Shown here piece by piece: positions 37,223 to 49,232 of a DNA stretch of 64,000 bases. Position 1 is the first letter of the stretch; every line of letters begins with the position of its first letter. The DNA comes from Melanocharis versteri (Eukaryota; Chordata; Aves; Passeriformes; Melanocharitidae). Both the position numbers and the translations under genes were made by a program. The stretch lies in assembly GCA_013397845.1 (NCBI GenBank), contig VZTG01008997.1, positions 660,848 to 724,847 of the forward strand, read 5' to 3'. The notes under the pieces are model-generated. The model did no database searches. It was given only the letters and a program-made list of their open reading frames with translations, and was not told the origin of the DNA.

Positions 37223-39341
37223 CCTAATTCAGCTTCTTTCACACAGGCAATCTGCATTACACAGCAGTACAGTCATTCGTGCGTGGGGTTACTGCCTCAT
37301 TCAGCCCACAATCTGTGCCTCTTCCAGGGAGGAATAAAATGAAGCTCCTGTGTGAAGGACTGCTTCCTCAGCTTTGGCTGTGTTTAGTGGATTTATTCCT
37401 TCTGGGAGTCTCAGTGGAGATGGGCCTAATTCTGCTTCTGCCCAGAGCTACACTCCCTTTCAGGGAGGCAACTGGGACAGTGCTAGCCCAGAGGGACCAA
37501 ACGTGGGTCGCTGAGGGGCTGGTGGCATGGGCTGCCAAAGGGAGTGCCCTGACATCCAGGGCTTTCGTGTTTGTTCAAGCTGTGGTACCGAGGAAGGCAC
37601 GTCTCAATCTTTCACCATTTGTCACAACCACATCTTCTTCATTTCCTGGACACATTGCCTGAGACCTGAATTTCCTGAGCTCTCAGAGCTGCAGCTGCAG
37701 GCACCAGTTGTGCTTGGATATATAGAGTTTTGCATAATACCAGGTAGTCTGACAGCTAGGTCCCAGCCTGGCACCTCCAAGGACATTTTTGATTCCCTCA
37801 GTCTCTTTGAGTCAATATCCTGATTCTGAGAGAGAAATCTTTCTCTTTTGTTTATTTTTTTTAGTTCATGTAGGTTTTTGTGGAGTTGGTTGGGTGGGTT
37901 TTTTTTGTTTTGGTACTGTTTTAAGACATTTGGAAAGCTCAGCTGGTTGGTGTTAGTAAAGCATCTGTACACTCTCGGGGTGGACACAAAAAAAAAATCT
38001 CAAATTATGTACAATTAATCAGGCCAAAGACCGCATGTTGGAAGCAGTTTTAGAAAAGGCTGTGCCATAAAGCCTGTGAACAAAAGGGGATCCGTTTGTA
38101 TTTTACAATGTCCCGGCACTGGGATTTCCTAGTTATTGAGTGTTTAGTTTTGCAATTTTAATATTTTCAAAGAGTTTTTGTGTATAATTTGCTTCTTGTT
38201 GTACTGTTTGTATTCTGTGCATTCAGGAATGGGAATTTTTTTTAATGTATCATAAGGTGTTAACAAGTGGGTCCTTGAAAACATGAGAAAGGGGTTTTCA
38301 GAATTTGTGCCTGGTAATATCTTAAAGATCAATTTTGAGAAATATCCTAAAGAGTAGTTTAGCAGAGATGCTGTATCCTGGGCTGGAGGGTGCTCTGTGA
38401 GGAAGGCTGATCAGCAGTTCAAGCTGAGCTCTAAGGTGATCTCGCAGTGGTCTGCATCTTTAACAATTTAACTATAAGAAACCTTTAATGAGTGCACAGA
38501 ATTGGCTATTTTAAAAGCTTAGTATCTTAGCCAAATTATGAGTGCAATTTTATGAGGATCCCTAAAGTCAAATTTTTAAGCCACAGGCAATTCGATGTCA
38601 AATCTGAAGTCATTGACACACAGCACAAGGATGTTTGAAAATTTCCAAGAAAAAGGCAAATCAATATGTTCTCTTCTTATCTCATTCAAGGATGTCCAGC
38701 ATAGAAGGTTTGAGCTGAAAAAAACCAAAAAACCAAAGCCTACAAGTAACTAAAATTAATATCTTGTAATGAGGGCTTGGTTGTCAGTTCAGCTTCTAAC
38801 TGCTTTGTAGCACTTCTGGTAAAGTCTTGTAACAAATGGCGAAAAAATAGAGGGAAAACAAATAGAAATTGGGACGGTGGCAGGAGTATCTTTGGACTTG
38901 TTTGCAATATAATAGAAGGTTTCATGTACAAGTGAGTATTTGTAATAAATTTTAAAAACATTACAGACTATTCAGCTTTTCAAGTCCAAAACTCTAAGCA
39001 ATTGCACTTTTAGGTGTTTTTCTGCGTTGTAAGTGTATTCTAAGTTTTTTGATTTAAAACTGACTCGGATATATGAAGGACATCCACAGATCCATTGCGG
39101 CATAGACATTCAATCTGAATTGTTTTGTTGGGTCTTTTATATCAGTAGAAGTTATATGTCTAAATTAGTGAGAATTCACCATTTCAGTATTGTTCAGATG
39201 TAATACAAGAATGGCTCATACTTTATGTTTGCCAAAAATGCTAAAAGTTAACTTTAAGTCCAGTAATTTTCTGTGTTGAGATATAATTCTTGAGATGACT
39301 GATGTCAACATCTCAGCCTAACCTCTGTTTGCTCTTTCTAG

Positions 39342-39449
39342 GTCTGCAGCCATACACTAATTACAGCTTTGTGCTTATTGCATGCACATCTGCTGGGTGT
39401 GCTTCCAGCCAACCGCTTTCAGGTCAAACTTTACAAGCTGCTCCTCATG
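39342..39449 (+). CDS. USH2A: Usherin exon 56: second half of FN3
   Basis: The shortest coding exon here (108 nt, phase 1-1). It encodes GLQPYTNYSFVLIACTSAGC and then ASSQPLSGQTLQAAPH, that is, the tyrosine-corner, F and G strands of the domain begun in exon 55. The linker LQAAP is characteristic of usherin. ACTSAGC carries the same paired cysteines as exon 54. NYS is a possible glycosylation sequon. Acceptor CTTTCTAG|GT and donor CATG|GTAAGG are clear. A single-exon skip would keep frame but remove half a domain. Confidence 0.96.
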
Positions 39450-39983
39450 GTAAGGGAGAAAGTCATTCTTTTAGAGCTGCAAAGAGATGGTCATCCGGGC
39501 TTGTATTTTCTGATGGTTTAACAAGGTGCACAGCTCCACTGTCATCCATCAAGCTATCATGTAGACATTTACACAAGAGAATCTGTCTCTCTTGGAGTTT
39601 TTTTATCTTACCACATTCTCTTTGCTGCCTGGCACTGCATTTCTACTTTATTTTTGTGAAAATTTCCCCAAATTCATGTTTAATTTAATGAGGTTAGGAT
39701 TAGAAGATGAATATTTTTTAAAGCACCAATAAATATGCAGAGACTACTGGGCATATAAAGGCTGCAGCCTTTGGCCTTGTTCTCCTTAATCTTTACCTTG
39801 TCTAACTGGTTGTATTTGTTATAGGATAAATACAGAAAGTGTGTTAAATTCTGTCATTCTCTCTGGCAATGTTTTATGTTTTCATTACATTGCTGGAAAC
39901 AGCAGCACAAAGTATGGGAAAGGAAAAAAATACCTTTAACTTTCTGTCATAAAATTACAATAGTGTCATTATGATTTTAATAG
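39450..39983 (+). other. USH2A: USH2A intron 56
   Basis: A 534-nt intron, the shortest here. Its acceptor (ATTATGATTTTAATAG) has a poor pyrimidine tract. Nothing else was recognised. Confidence 0.88.
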
Positions 39984-40167
39984 GGGTATGGCCAAAACCT
40001 CATCATATCATAGTCAGCTCAACAGAAGTGGAAATATACTGGAGTGAACCAAAGGAACCCAATGGACTCATTACTCATTATCGATTGTTCCGTGATGGAG
40101 AGCAGATTTTCCTGGGTGGCAGTACAGACCTGAATTTCACAGATGTCAACCTGCAGCCTAACAGTAG
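39984..40167 (+). CDS. USH2A: Usherin exon 57: first part of FN3
   Basis: The 184-nt exon (phase 1 in, 2 out) encodes GVWPKPHHIIVSSTEVEIYW with the core Trp. Next come SEPKEPNGLITHYRLFRDG and IFLGGSTDLNFTDVNLQPNS, covering FN3 strands A to E up to the loop before the tyrosine corner. The final AG joins exon 58 to give Arg. Recalled human usherin shows GVW.., PNGL and FLGGS..NFTD in the same places. NFT is a potential N-glycosylation site. The weak acceptor (TTTTAATAG|GG) is justified by frame, homology and the recalled human exon length of 184 nt. Donor AG|GTAAGG. Confidence 0.96.
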
Positions 40168-40905
40168 GTAAGGCATGTTAAAGAGCTCTGGTAACAGGTG
40201 AAAGGCCTTGAAAAACATGGGTACTTGTGTTAGTGAAGTGTACAAAATATAACTTACTGTGAACAAAAGAAATCTCTCTTACAGTATTACTTGATTACTG
40301 AAAATTGGTAGAGCACTTTTAGGAGTCTTTCAAATGTTAAAAAGTCCTTAATAAAAGGACTTCTATTTTTTTGTTGTTTTTTGAGAATAGGTCATTCTGA
40401 TTCAAAGAAGTGAAGATTTTTTTTTTTTTCTTGTCTGGCTCTTTGTAGCTCATTGGTAGGTATTTTTCCATCACGTAATATACTCTGAAAATTTCAGATT
40501 TTATATGACAAACAGCACTGCATATGGTATAGAATCTTTCAGTGCATATTGAGCATACAGGCTCAAAAGTGACTACTGATATTTTTATAGAGCTTCTTTT
40601 GAAATTAGTTTTTACATTTTTTGAGTCAATACTTTCTTATGTAAGCTAATTTGAATTTTAGTATTAGTATATAGTATAGTATTTAGTATTAATATTTCAG
40701 TATTAGAATCTAAGGTTCTATGATAATTATTATTCTAAGTTACTTTTCTCGCATTAAGAAAACTGAAATGTGAAAATCTTCACTAATGCAGTATTTGTAA
40801 TACTCATTGTATTAACTTTAAATTGGTGAAAATGGAAATGTTCTGCAACTGATATGCCTAAAGCTTCTAACTGCAGTGTCTACTGATCTTTTTGTGTTTG
40901 TGCAG
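40168..40905 (+). other. USH2A: USH2A intron 57
   Basis: A 738-nt intron. It has a T run (about 40419-40430) and a locally repetitive stretch of TTAGTATTA-like units (about 40660-40706). No transposon. Confidence 0.88.
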
Positions 40906-41063
40906 ATATGTTTACCAGCTGGAAGCCAGCACTTGGGGCGGCAGCAACACTAGTGATAAATATGTTATACAAACACCAGTAGGAACGCCAGAGAAAATTC
41001 ATGTCCCATATAATGTCACAGTAATTGATGCATATTCTATATTTCTAGCTTGGGACGTGCCAG
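40906..41063 (+). CDS. USH2A: Usherin exon 58: FN3 end and next FN3 start
   Basis: The 158-nt exon (phase 2 in, 1 out) encodes RYVYQLEASTWGGSNTSD and KYVIQTP, the F-G strands finishing the exon 57 domain. It then opens a new domain with EKIHVPYNVTVIDAYSIFLA followed by WDVPG. The second Tyr (40913-40915) corresponds to human Tyr3747. NTS and NVT are sequons. In this domain the usual PNG turn is replaced by a VPG, as in the recalled human protein (PPG). Acceptor TTGTGCAG|A and donor CCAG|GTAAAA are clear. Confidence 0.96.
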
Positions 41064-42863
41064 GTAAAAATGTATTTCTATGTAGTACTTTGTAGCAAAA
41101 TGAAAGGATTGAAAAATTAGTGTATACAGGTAGGCAGCTGAATCATTCTGATATTTTTATTCTTCATATTTGGTTTTAGTGTTTGTGATTTAAATAACCG
41201 GTATCTAAAGCTGCTGTGTCCTAGAGACATAATATTTTAATAATATTGACCTAGATACTCGACGTGGGTATTGTGAGATTTAGCTGATCAAAAGCCTGTG
41301 TGTTTTGGTGTTGTGAACTATTACTGAGTACAAGTATTAATGAAAAAACCCAACAAATTATAAGTTTTCTCTTCTGTTCACACTAACCTGAGTTATCACC
41401 AGGGAAACCTGACAGCCTTTTAGGTTGTGTGGCAGAGATCCTTTGCTGGCTTTGACATGATTGAGTCATTTTACTTGCCTGAGCACCATAGTGTTATGTG
41501 GATATGTTACCTTGCAGTATGGTGGGTCAGCAAAGTACCAAAAATATTTTTCCTCTAGTTACTCTTCTCCTGAAAATGCTCAGGTGGCCTTCACCTGCTA
41601 CAGAGCTGGGCTAAGAAGGAATAATTGAATTATAGTATCTTTTTATAAGAGAAGCCATGCAGTGTTTCATCAATATAGATCATAGCTTAAGTGATTGATG
41701 CACTTTACTGGTGTTACAAAAATTATATGCTGTATTTATTGGGGGACTATGGGAGCCTTACAATGAACAATCTTTTGTCTAGTGTAATTCATCTCCATCA
41801 AGGAGTCTTCTTGTTTGTAGATACTGAGTTTTTTCAGTTAAAATTGTGGCAGTTGTTTTAGAAACATCAGATGTTTGCATATTGCAGTAACACCCATTTG
41901 TGTTTTATCAATGAACTCATTGAAGTTTTTAAAATCTCCTCTTCCTAATTATTTAAGATGTTCTATCCTTGCATAGCAAGGGTCAATTGCCATTAAATAG
42001 AAAGTCACCTAGAAAAAGTATTTTGCCTTCAAGACTGGGATTGCAAGTATTGTGGCAGTGCTTAGCAGTGCTCACCCTACCCATTTAAGCAATGATTAAT
42101 AAATCTATAATACCCTGAGCTGTCAATCTTTTAGTTTTCAGGAGCACAAAATCCATTATAGAAATGCTATAATATATGAAAAAGATTAAAATCTTAAATT
42201 AAACTTTTCCCCCTACTGCCTGAAAGGATTTAGAACCCAGCAGAAGGCAGGTGAATTCAAATGGCATATAATCTTCAGTTGGCTTTATTGGAAAGTGACT
42301 CATGCTGTATTATAGTTTTGATAATAAATATAATTTAAGGTACAAAATATTCAGCAATATTATAAATAGATTTAAAACATAAGAATATATTGGAATAGTA
42401 TAGACTGCGAAGAGTGGGGTGTTTCCCAGAAAAGCTTGTCTTTGTTCTAGACCTTTTCCAGCTGCTTAAATTCCTGTTACTAACTGTATGTTACAAGCCT
42501 GCAAGGAGAACCAGGCTCTGTGTAGTGCATTTGGTTATGTTGAAATTAACATTATGCCTACAAAGTTCCATGTATTCCTGAAACCACACAATCAGAGGGG
42601 TGAGGAGGAGGCTGGACATTATGGATCTGCAGAAGATGCAGGGTTGATGTATCCACACATCTGCAGAAATCATTCTCCTCAGATGGGGAAGGAACATATC
42701 CTTCTTTCCAGATATTGGGACACATGTTGGACACTTATTTCACTTCCATGGATATTTGATAACTTGGATTTTTCCTCTCTGCCTTCTTGTTTGTGGGGCC
42801 AATTATTTAAGATTTCAAATGTGAGTGAGGGATTATTTTTCACACTGTGTTTCTGTTGAGTAT

Positions 42864-42903
42864 TGTCCTGGTTTCCGCTGGAATTGAGTTAATTTTCTTC
42901 TTA
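42864..42903 (+). mobile_element. Possible avian retroviral LTR 5'-end remnant
   Basis: TGTCCTGGTTTCCGCTGGAA followed by TTGAGTTAATTTTCTTCTTA closely resembles the first 40 or so bases of a common avian endogenous retroviral LTR (starting TGTCCTGGTTTCAGCTGGGA, as I remember it). The resemblance stops after about 40 bases, so this would be a heavily truncated non-coding remnant. No internal retroviral genes are present. Confidence 0.55.
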
Positions 42904-43016
42904 GTTAAGAAAAAGACAGGAAAGCAAATCTTGCTGTTCCTTTTATTGTAGCACTTCAGGGCCACCAGCTGATCTTATAAGAATGGGGAGCAGAGAAATG
43001 TTACTGAATGTCACTG

Positions 43017-43047
43017 AAAGCTACTAAATGCTACTAATGCTACTAAA
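43017..43047. repeat. Imperfect tandem GCTACTAAAT-type repeat
   Basis: Three neighbouring units of the kind AAGCTACTAAATGCTACTAA and ATGCTACTAA, seen directly, in intron 58. Confidence 0.75.
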
Positions 43048-43368
43048 ACCTGTGGGCAGAAGCATAGTTCTATGCAGAAGCTAGAAAATTAATTCTTGAC
43101 CCTTCATAATCCTACTTTGTGCTCAGTCTGAGGTTCTTTGTGCTTCTAGAGTTGTTTGGTTTGGTTTTTTTTCCTTAAGAGTAAGACTGCAGAGGATGCA
43201 GGCAGAGGTTTATTCTGGAAGTTCTGATCTTCTGGAATGGCATAGATCCCATTAACATGTCTTATCATACAGTTGTTTGGGGTCCCAAACATGCCCAGCT
43301 TGGTAGGAATAGCCTAAAGTGTCTACTGCTTCTTATCCTTATTTATGTCCATGCGCATAGAGTAACTA

Positions 43369-43389
43369 TTTTATTTTATTTTATTTTTT
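43369..43389. repeat. (TTTTA)n simple repeat
   Basis: About three TTTTA units followed by a T run, seen directly. Confidence 0.85.
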
Positions 43390-46306
43390 CTGATCTGTTG
43401 CCTTTCTGTGTATGAATCCTTGTCTCACAATAGGCTATAATGAGGCAACATAGGTTTTCCTTATAAACTCAGAATGCACCTTTGCTTATAAGGATTGTCA
43501 GGCTTGGCAGTCACTCTTGGACAAAACTGTTCTTTTCACTGGTATAGACTCGATGTCAAAAAAAGTGCTTTTAATTAACAAAGTTTTGATGAGAAGGTGC
43601 TTGTTCATAGTGTCTTCCTGTCTGTGGATATCAGAGCTGCTTTGGCATTCTGTCTTATCTGCTGTAATAAATTTGGATCAAATAATCACCCTCAGGATTA
43701 ATTATGGACACATCGTATTACACAGACCTTCCTTTTGGATGGTTTAATTATAATGTTTCAGCATCTGTAATATATCTAAATCTTGTGACTTTATAGATAT
43801 GTAGCATTTCAAAACTCCTGACTTAGCTAAATAGCAAGGTGGCCCAGTAGTGGTTAAAGTGATGGATTCAGAAAAACATACTTGACCTCCCTCACGCACT
43901 GAGGAAAATAGGACTTTATTTTCTGAAATAGGCATTCCATTATCTTGTGTGGCATTGCCTCAGCGCACAGACCTCAGAGGTATGGTACATTTCACTGATA
44001 TGCTACGGAAGGATATGTTACAATCATTATGGAACAACTATTAGTGCCGTGGATAAAGGCAGAAGAGCTGAATGGAAAAAAAACACCACCACATAATTTC
44101 CCCAAGGTATCCCATAAATGTTATTGATAGGTAGGCAGGTAGCCATCCTGCATTCCAGCTCATTGAAAACCCCACTGGTCCTCACTGGGAACCTGATTCT
44201 TCTGGGTATCTCCAGTTGCAGCTGGTGGTAACTTGAAAGCTGAACATGCTCAAGATAGGATCCTGTCCTCTGCTCCTAAGGTACCTGCTTCATATGTTAA
44301 TGATCATCTGGATTAAATATTTTCTTCGTCATCATGTTGTAACACTCTATCCACCTCTAGGTTTGCTTATCCGTTAGAATGAAAGTTGTGTAAAATCTGG
44401 ATTCCTACTTTATTCTTATTGGGATCAAACGTGGTATTTGAATACCATGTATTTGTCCCAGATTCCCCACCTAACCTGGTTTCTTGTGGCCTAACAAATG
44501 GGACTTTTGATAAACCAAAGTCACATTCTCTCATTTTTGGTTTTTTTTTAGTAAGTTATTGTTTGCTCCACCTCACCGTAGGACAAGCTTTTCAAGCTCA
44601 ATATCCAAAGTTCTGCATCTTGCAAACAGTCAGCATCTCCAGCTGTTACTGTTTTCAAGGTCTTGGTGGGAGTACTTGATGCAACCAGATTGAGACATCT
44701 GGATATTTGAAGCATAATGTAAATAGTTAATTTCAGGAAGCCAAATAGATTTTTTTGTTTCGTGAATTTAAATATTAAAATATCATTTTAAAAGACATGA
44801 CGTTCCTGTTTCAGTATTTGTTTCCTATAAGTGAAAAAGTTTAACTATTTTACTCTAATTGTGATTGTATTTCACATCATAGTAAACAATTTTTCAGCAA
44901 TTGACTTCAAACAGATTTTGGGTGACCAGTCTGTAAGTCTGTGGCTTTTTTACCCCCAATTCTAAGCATCTTGTGCTGCAAATTCTATTTTTGACCTAGC
45001 CTAGTTTTGAAGTACACAGAGCCGTCAAACCTAATTTGCAGAGTTTTGCACAGAATTGTCCATTAAATGTTATCCAAATATGCCCACAAAAACCCAGGGT
45101 TTCATTTGATTGATTTGTCCCATTGCAAAATGTGCACCTGCTGTGAAATGAAGTCGCAGAGAAAAAAAAGTGGAATAATTTAACTTTTTTATTTGTAAAG
45201 ATAATCAGGGTTTTTCTGATTACATCTTAACTTCATAAATGTTAAATAACCTATCAGCATCTAGTTGTTGTAAATTATGAAAAAGAGTATTGCTGGGAAT
45301 ATTAACCAACTAAATCCTTGTTCTTTAGTGAACATGAAAATGTGTTATGGCAGGTTGTCATTGTGCTCATGGTAGCTTTGACACCAAATAACAAAACTGC
45401 CATTTGCACTTAGGGTAAATTGGTTCACTTGTGCTTTTACGGTTCCTTTTATTCTGACATAAATTTATGAACTCTGGAACTAACCAAGTCGTGTGGTTTC
45501 CCAGCTGACTTTAACAAATATGCCCATTTCATTTCCTTCAGTCATCAGAGCACACAAGGTAGTGGTTTCAGACTGGCTGCAGATGCTGAAGGCTGTTCTG
45601 AAAGAAAGGGGGTTTTTTACAAGCTTCTGTGTTATAAGAGTATATATTATAATTTTTCTGATCAGAAAATGATTCTTTTATCTTAGTCAATGAATTTGAT
45701 CAAAGTGTAGAAGGATTCCATTGGACATTGGAATTTTTCAGGATGCTTATGTGATTTTATTTACAATTTCATTTTCACTTCTTGAGAGTATTTTTTCTCC
45801 TGAGCATGTTTATTATTGCTATCATTCCTAATATAGTGCAACATTTAGCAGAATTTTAAGATTTTGTGTTTCAGATGTGGGGTGGTGTTTTTTTAATAAT
45901 TTCTGATATGGACTGAGCACTGTCCAATGCTGTTGGATAGGTCAGTTATTTTGAAATAAGTGTCCTTCACTGCATACTGATGGCTGGATTCAGCTGTCCT
46001 TGTTTGTATTTAATCTTCCTTGGGAAATCAAGCATTCTGAATAGTTTCAATTTCAAAGGTTTCTGGTGATTTTTTTTGCCTAGAATAAATGCACTGATCA
46101 GATGCATGAAACTGCATTATATCACTTTCGTAAGGGAGTGGGTTTTTCTGGCTGAAATATCTGGTCTGTTTTCAGGACTGGAGAAGAAGGAGACCTTAAC
46201 TAGGAGGTTAAAAAAAGGTTTCTGTTGGTGCACTGTGTACCATTTCAAACTCTTTCAGATATTCTGTTGTATCCTATACAGGCCCTCCAATTACAGGGTG
46301 GAAATA

Positions 46307-46337
46307 CTACTAATAATAGTAATAATAATTATTATTT
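46307..46337. repeat. (AAT)n-type simple repeat
   Basis: ACTACTAATAATAGTAATAA and continuing AAT/ATT units, seen directly. Confidence 0.8.
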
Positions 46338-48274
46338 ATCTATAACAATGTATATTTAATTGCTGGCAAAATTTTACAATGCAAACCCAAGCGCGCTCTT
46401 CTGGAGCATGTCATCTTCCATATATCAGGCAAAAAATAATTTTCTTTGTTGCAAAAATGATCTACTTCAAGATCACCTCTCAGAGGTTTACTCTGTAACA
46501 TCCTGCTTGATTTAAAAAGTTGTATTTTTTTTATTCCATTCTTAATGATTAGATCTTGGTGTTTTCCTTGTAACTTTTATGCTGAAGAAGGAAAATTTTA
46601 CAGAGGAATTTTTGCATTTTTTGTCTCCTTCTCCCTTCACCTCTTCCAACAACTCCTAACAACATCTTTGTTCTTCCTGTAAGCTGAGCAGCTTACTAAG
46701 ATTGAAGTCATGCTTCTACTTCAGGGCTATTTTTCAGCTTTTTAGTGTAATGGCCTTTTCTTTGTCTAGCATCTAGTCAGGCAGCAGAATGTTATTTCTT
46801 TAGGATTTTTATATTCTCTTTTTCTTACGAGAATTGTAAAAACATGGTATTTCAAAGATTTTTCTGATCTTTCAAAGTACATTAGTTGTTTACAGTACTA
46901 CAACTAAACTTAAAATCTCTGATTTCTTGCAAACTTTCCTTTTTTAGTTATGTATATTCACATACATCCTTAACTAAAAAAAAAAAACATCTAACAGATT
47001 TTTTCCACAGCAGTGGAAAAAATGCTCTTTGTAGCTTCAGGGTAATAGTATCAATGTAGACACTTTATCAGAAAATGACCAAAATTGCAATTAGGAGAAA
47101 AAGCTGAATTGTTTTCCAAAGTTACAAATGGAAAGATTCTCAAGGTCTGGAGAAATCTCAGAACTGCTCACAGGCATCTGGTCCTTTGCAGTCACAAAGA
47201 CATCTCTGTGACATCTAAAGTAGGTGTTGTGTTGAAAGAGAAATGGGCTTTTGCTAATCAGATACATCTTGACTCATCTCAGAAAGGAACCTTGTCTAGT
47301 TTGTACTTTGTCCTTTCTTAAGGCTGTTCCTTATGTGACTGCAGAATGAAGGAAATGAACTTAACAAACCCTTCTTTGGTTGTTCTCTTGGTTTTATGAA
47401 ATTGCTGCTGTCTGCACAGACCAGTCTACAATGAACAAAAAATAAAAAGCCTACAGCCCATTTCCTAGTAACAAAAAATACTGCCCAAGGAAACCAAAAA
47501 TGAAACAAAACCACCAACCAATCAACCAAAACCCTTAGAGAAGCCACGTGGAAGAAGAAAATAGAACATCCAGGAACATCTGCCTGTTTTTCCAAAGGGA
47601 TAGTGTATGGCTTAGCTTATTCTTCTGAAGGAACTGAGTTTTTCAGCTTCTCAAGAAAACTGGAAAATTAAGAACTGACAGCATCGGAATAGGAATAGAT
47701 GGGGAAAATGTTTGAATACAAATACAAAAAAATTGAGAGGTTTTATTTAAAAAAAACTGAACAGTTTGTTTTTACATCGTTTGAAATTATATGTTTCTTG
47801 GCTCAAGCTATTATATTGTACTCTACTGGTGAAGCAGGCTAGGAACCTACACTCAGCTACTGCTGTTGGGCTAAAAAGGCATAATTTGCTGAATGGTTGC
47901 AATTCACTTGTTTAGTCATATGACTATTCAAACAGCAGTGCTTAGTAGCTGTTACTTCTCCAAAATACGTAAAAGCTGCCTGGTTCCAAGCCATAAGGTC
48001 GGTCTTCCCAGAAGTAGCAATTGCAAAACAGGCATTGACTGAATTGAATTTTGATTCTTACCTAAGAACTGTAATGTCTATCTTCCAGTTATAATCTGCA
48101 GATGGATCGTTTCAGTTTATATTTAAATGATTGTAGTTTTCCAAAGAGGCAGTAGGGAAAACCTCCAGAGGGGGCTTACATTTAAAATTGCATGTGATGA
48201 ATGGCTCTTTGAAGTTGTCCTGCACTGTTGTTAGTGTTTCAGATAATCACTGGTTCCTCTCTGTTTCACAACAG

Positions 48275-48433
48275 GGATATTCATTGTCAATGTGCCTTTG
48301 GAATACAACATCCTGCTAAATGCGAGCAGTCCCACTCTGCTGGTGAAGCCGGTAGGACGTGCACATTTTGCCTTTGTCGATGGCCTGGATCCCTACACCC
48401 TGTATGAGATAAGAATACAAGCATGCCAGAGTG
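48275..48433 (+). CDS. USH2A: Usherin exon 59: middle of FN3
   Basis: The 159-nt symmetric exon (phase 1-1) continues the domain begun in exon 58: IFIVNVPLEYNILLNASSP, then LLVKPVGRAHFAFVDGLDP and YTLYEIRIQACQS. The DGLDPYTLYEIRIQAC stretch is a textbook FN3 tyrosine corner. NAS is a possible N-glycosylation sequon. The C' to E loop region differs most from recalled human usherin. Acceptor CACAACAG|GG has a short pyrimidine tract (CCTCTCTGTTTC) just upstream. Donor AGTG|GTAAGG. Confidence 0.96.
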
Positions 48434-49069
48434 GTAAGGCAATTTAAAACACTATCTGTGTGACTGGAAGGGATTTTGCAGGTAGATTCAACTCTGCAAA
48501 ACAGATGAAATTCTATTTTTATATTGGAGTCAAGTTTACCTAGTAAAAAGAAAGCCTAGCACTGAATGAAGCATTAAATATTTCTCCATGTGTCATGTAT
48601 TTATTTCTCCACATATGAATATATCAAATGGAGACTGAAAATATGGATTTTAGGCTATATGTGCCGCTTTATAAAAAGCTTTTCACAAGCAGCTTAAAGA
48701 TCTTTGAAAATGGACATACAGAACTGAATCAGTTCTAACTACTCACCAAAAAGAAGTGGTAATCATAAAGACAGGAGAGAATAGCCCAAAAATTACAAAT
48801 TCCCTGACTTTGATTGAAATTTTCAAAATCCTATTAAAACAAGTATTTCCAAAATTACCATTTTGACCCAATTTGCTCCTCACTCTCACTGTTGAAAATC
48901 AGGAGTAATTCATTGGTAGAGTTGTGGTAATTTAAATGAGTATTTAACAATGAAATGAGGTGAAATGAGGCACCATTTTGAGCTTCTTTACTTGACATTC
49001 ATTTGCTTTTAATGTATTTTTTTGTTGAGGATAAAGCCCTTATCAATATACAAACTTCTGGTTTTGTAG
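48434..49069 (+). other. USH2A: USH2A intron 59
   Basis: A 636-nt AT-rich intron with a short duplicated GAAATGAGGT motif (about 48953-48972). No transposon. Confidence 0.88.
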
Positions 49070-49232
49070 GTGGGTGTGGAGTAGGTGGTCAAACATATTC
49101 AAGAACTGCTGAAGCACCTCCCAGAGAACTGAGCCCACCTGTTGTTAAAGCAATTGGACCTGCACTTATAGAAGTTAAATGGGCACCACCCAAAAAACCA
49201 AATGGCATCATTACTAACTACTTTATCTACAG
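49070..49232 (+). CDS. USH2A: Usherin exon 60: FN3 end and next FN3 start
   Basis: The 163-nt exon (phase 1 in, 2 out) encodes GGCGVGGQTYSRTAEAPP, the last strand and linker of the domain spread over exons 58-60. It then opens a fresh FN3 domain: ELSPPVVKAIGPALIEVKWA with core Trp, PPKKPNGIITNYFIY with the PNG turn. The final AG joins exon 61 to make Arg. The equivalent human stretch has the same KW.PP.KPNGII.NYFIYR pattern. Acceptor TTTTGTAG|GTGGGT also resembles a donor. Donor ACAG|GTAAAT. Confidence 0.96.

Larger units (their letters stand above)
33424..39341 (+). other. USH2A: USH2A intron 55
   Basis: A 5.9-kb intron holding a short (CAG)5 run (35687-35701), an A run at about 36281-36294 and a 16-bp direct repeat at 37184-37222. 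A 127-codon open frame at 37279-37662 has no recognised homology. No CR1 or LTR was recognised. Confidence 0.85.
41064..48274 (+). other. USH2A: USH2A intron 58
   Basis: A 7.2-kb intron. It holds a possible LTR 5'-end remnant (42864-42903), a short imperfect tandem repeat (43017-43047), a TTTTA repeat (43369-43389) and an AAT-type repeat (about 46307-46337). Several open frames, for example 42488-42859 on + and 47296-47595 on -, have no recognisable homology. Confidence 0.85.
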
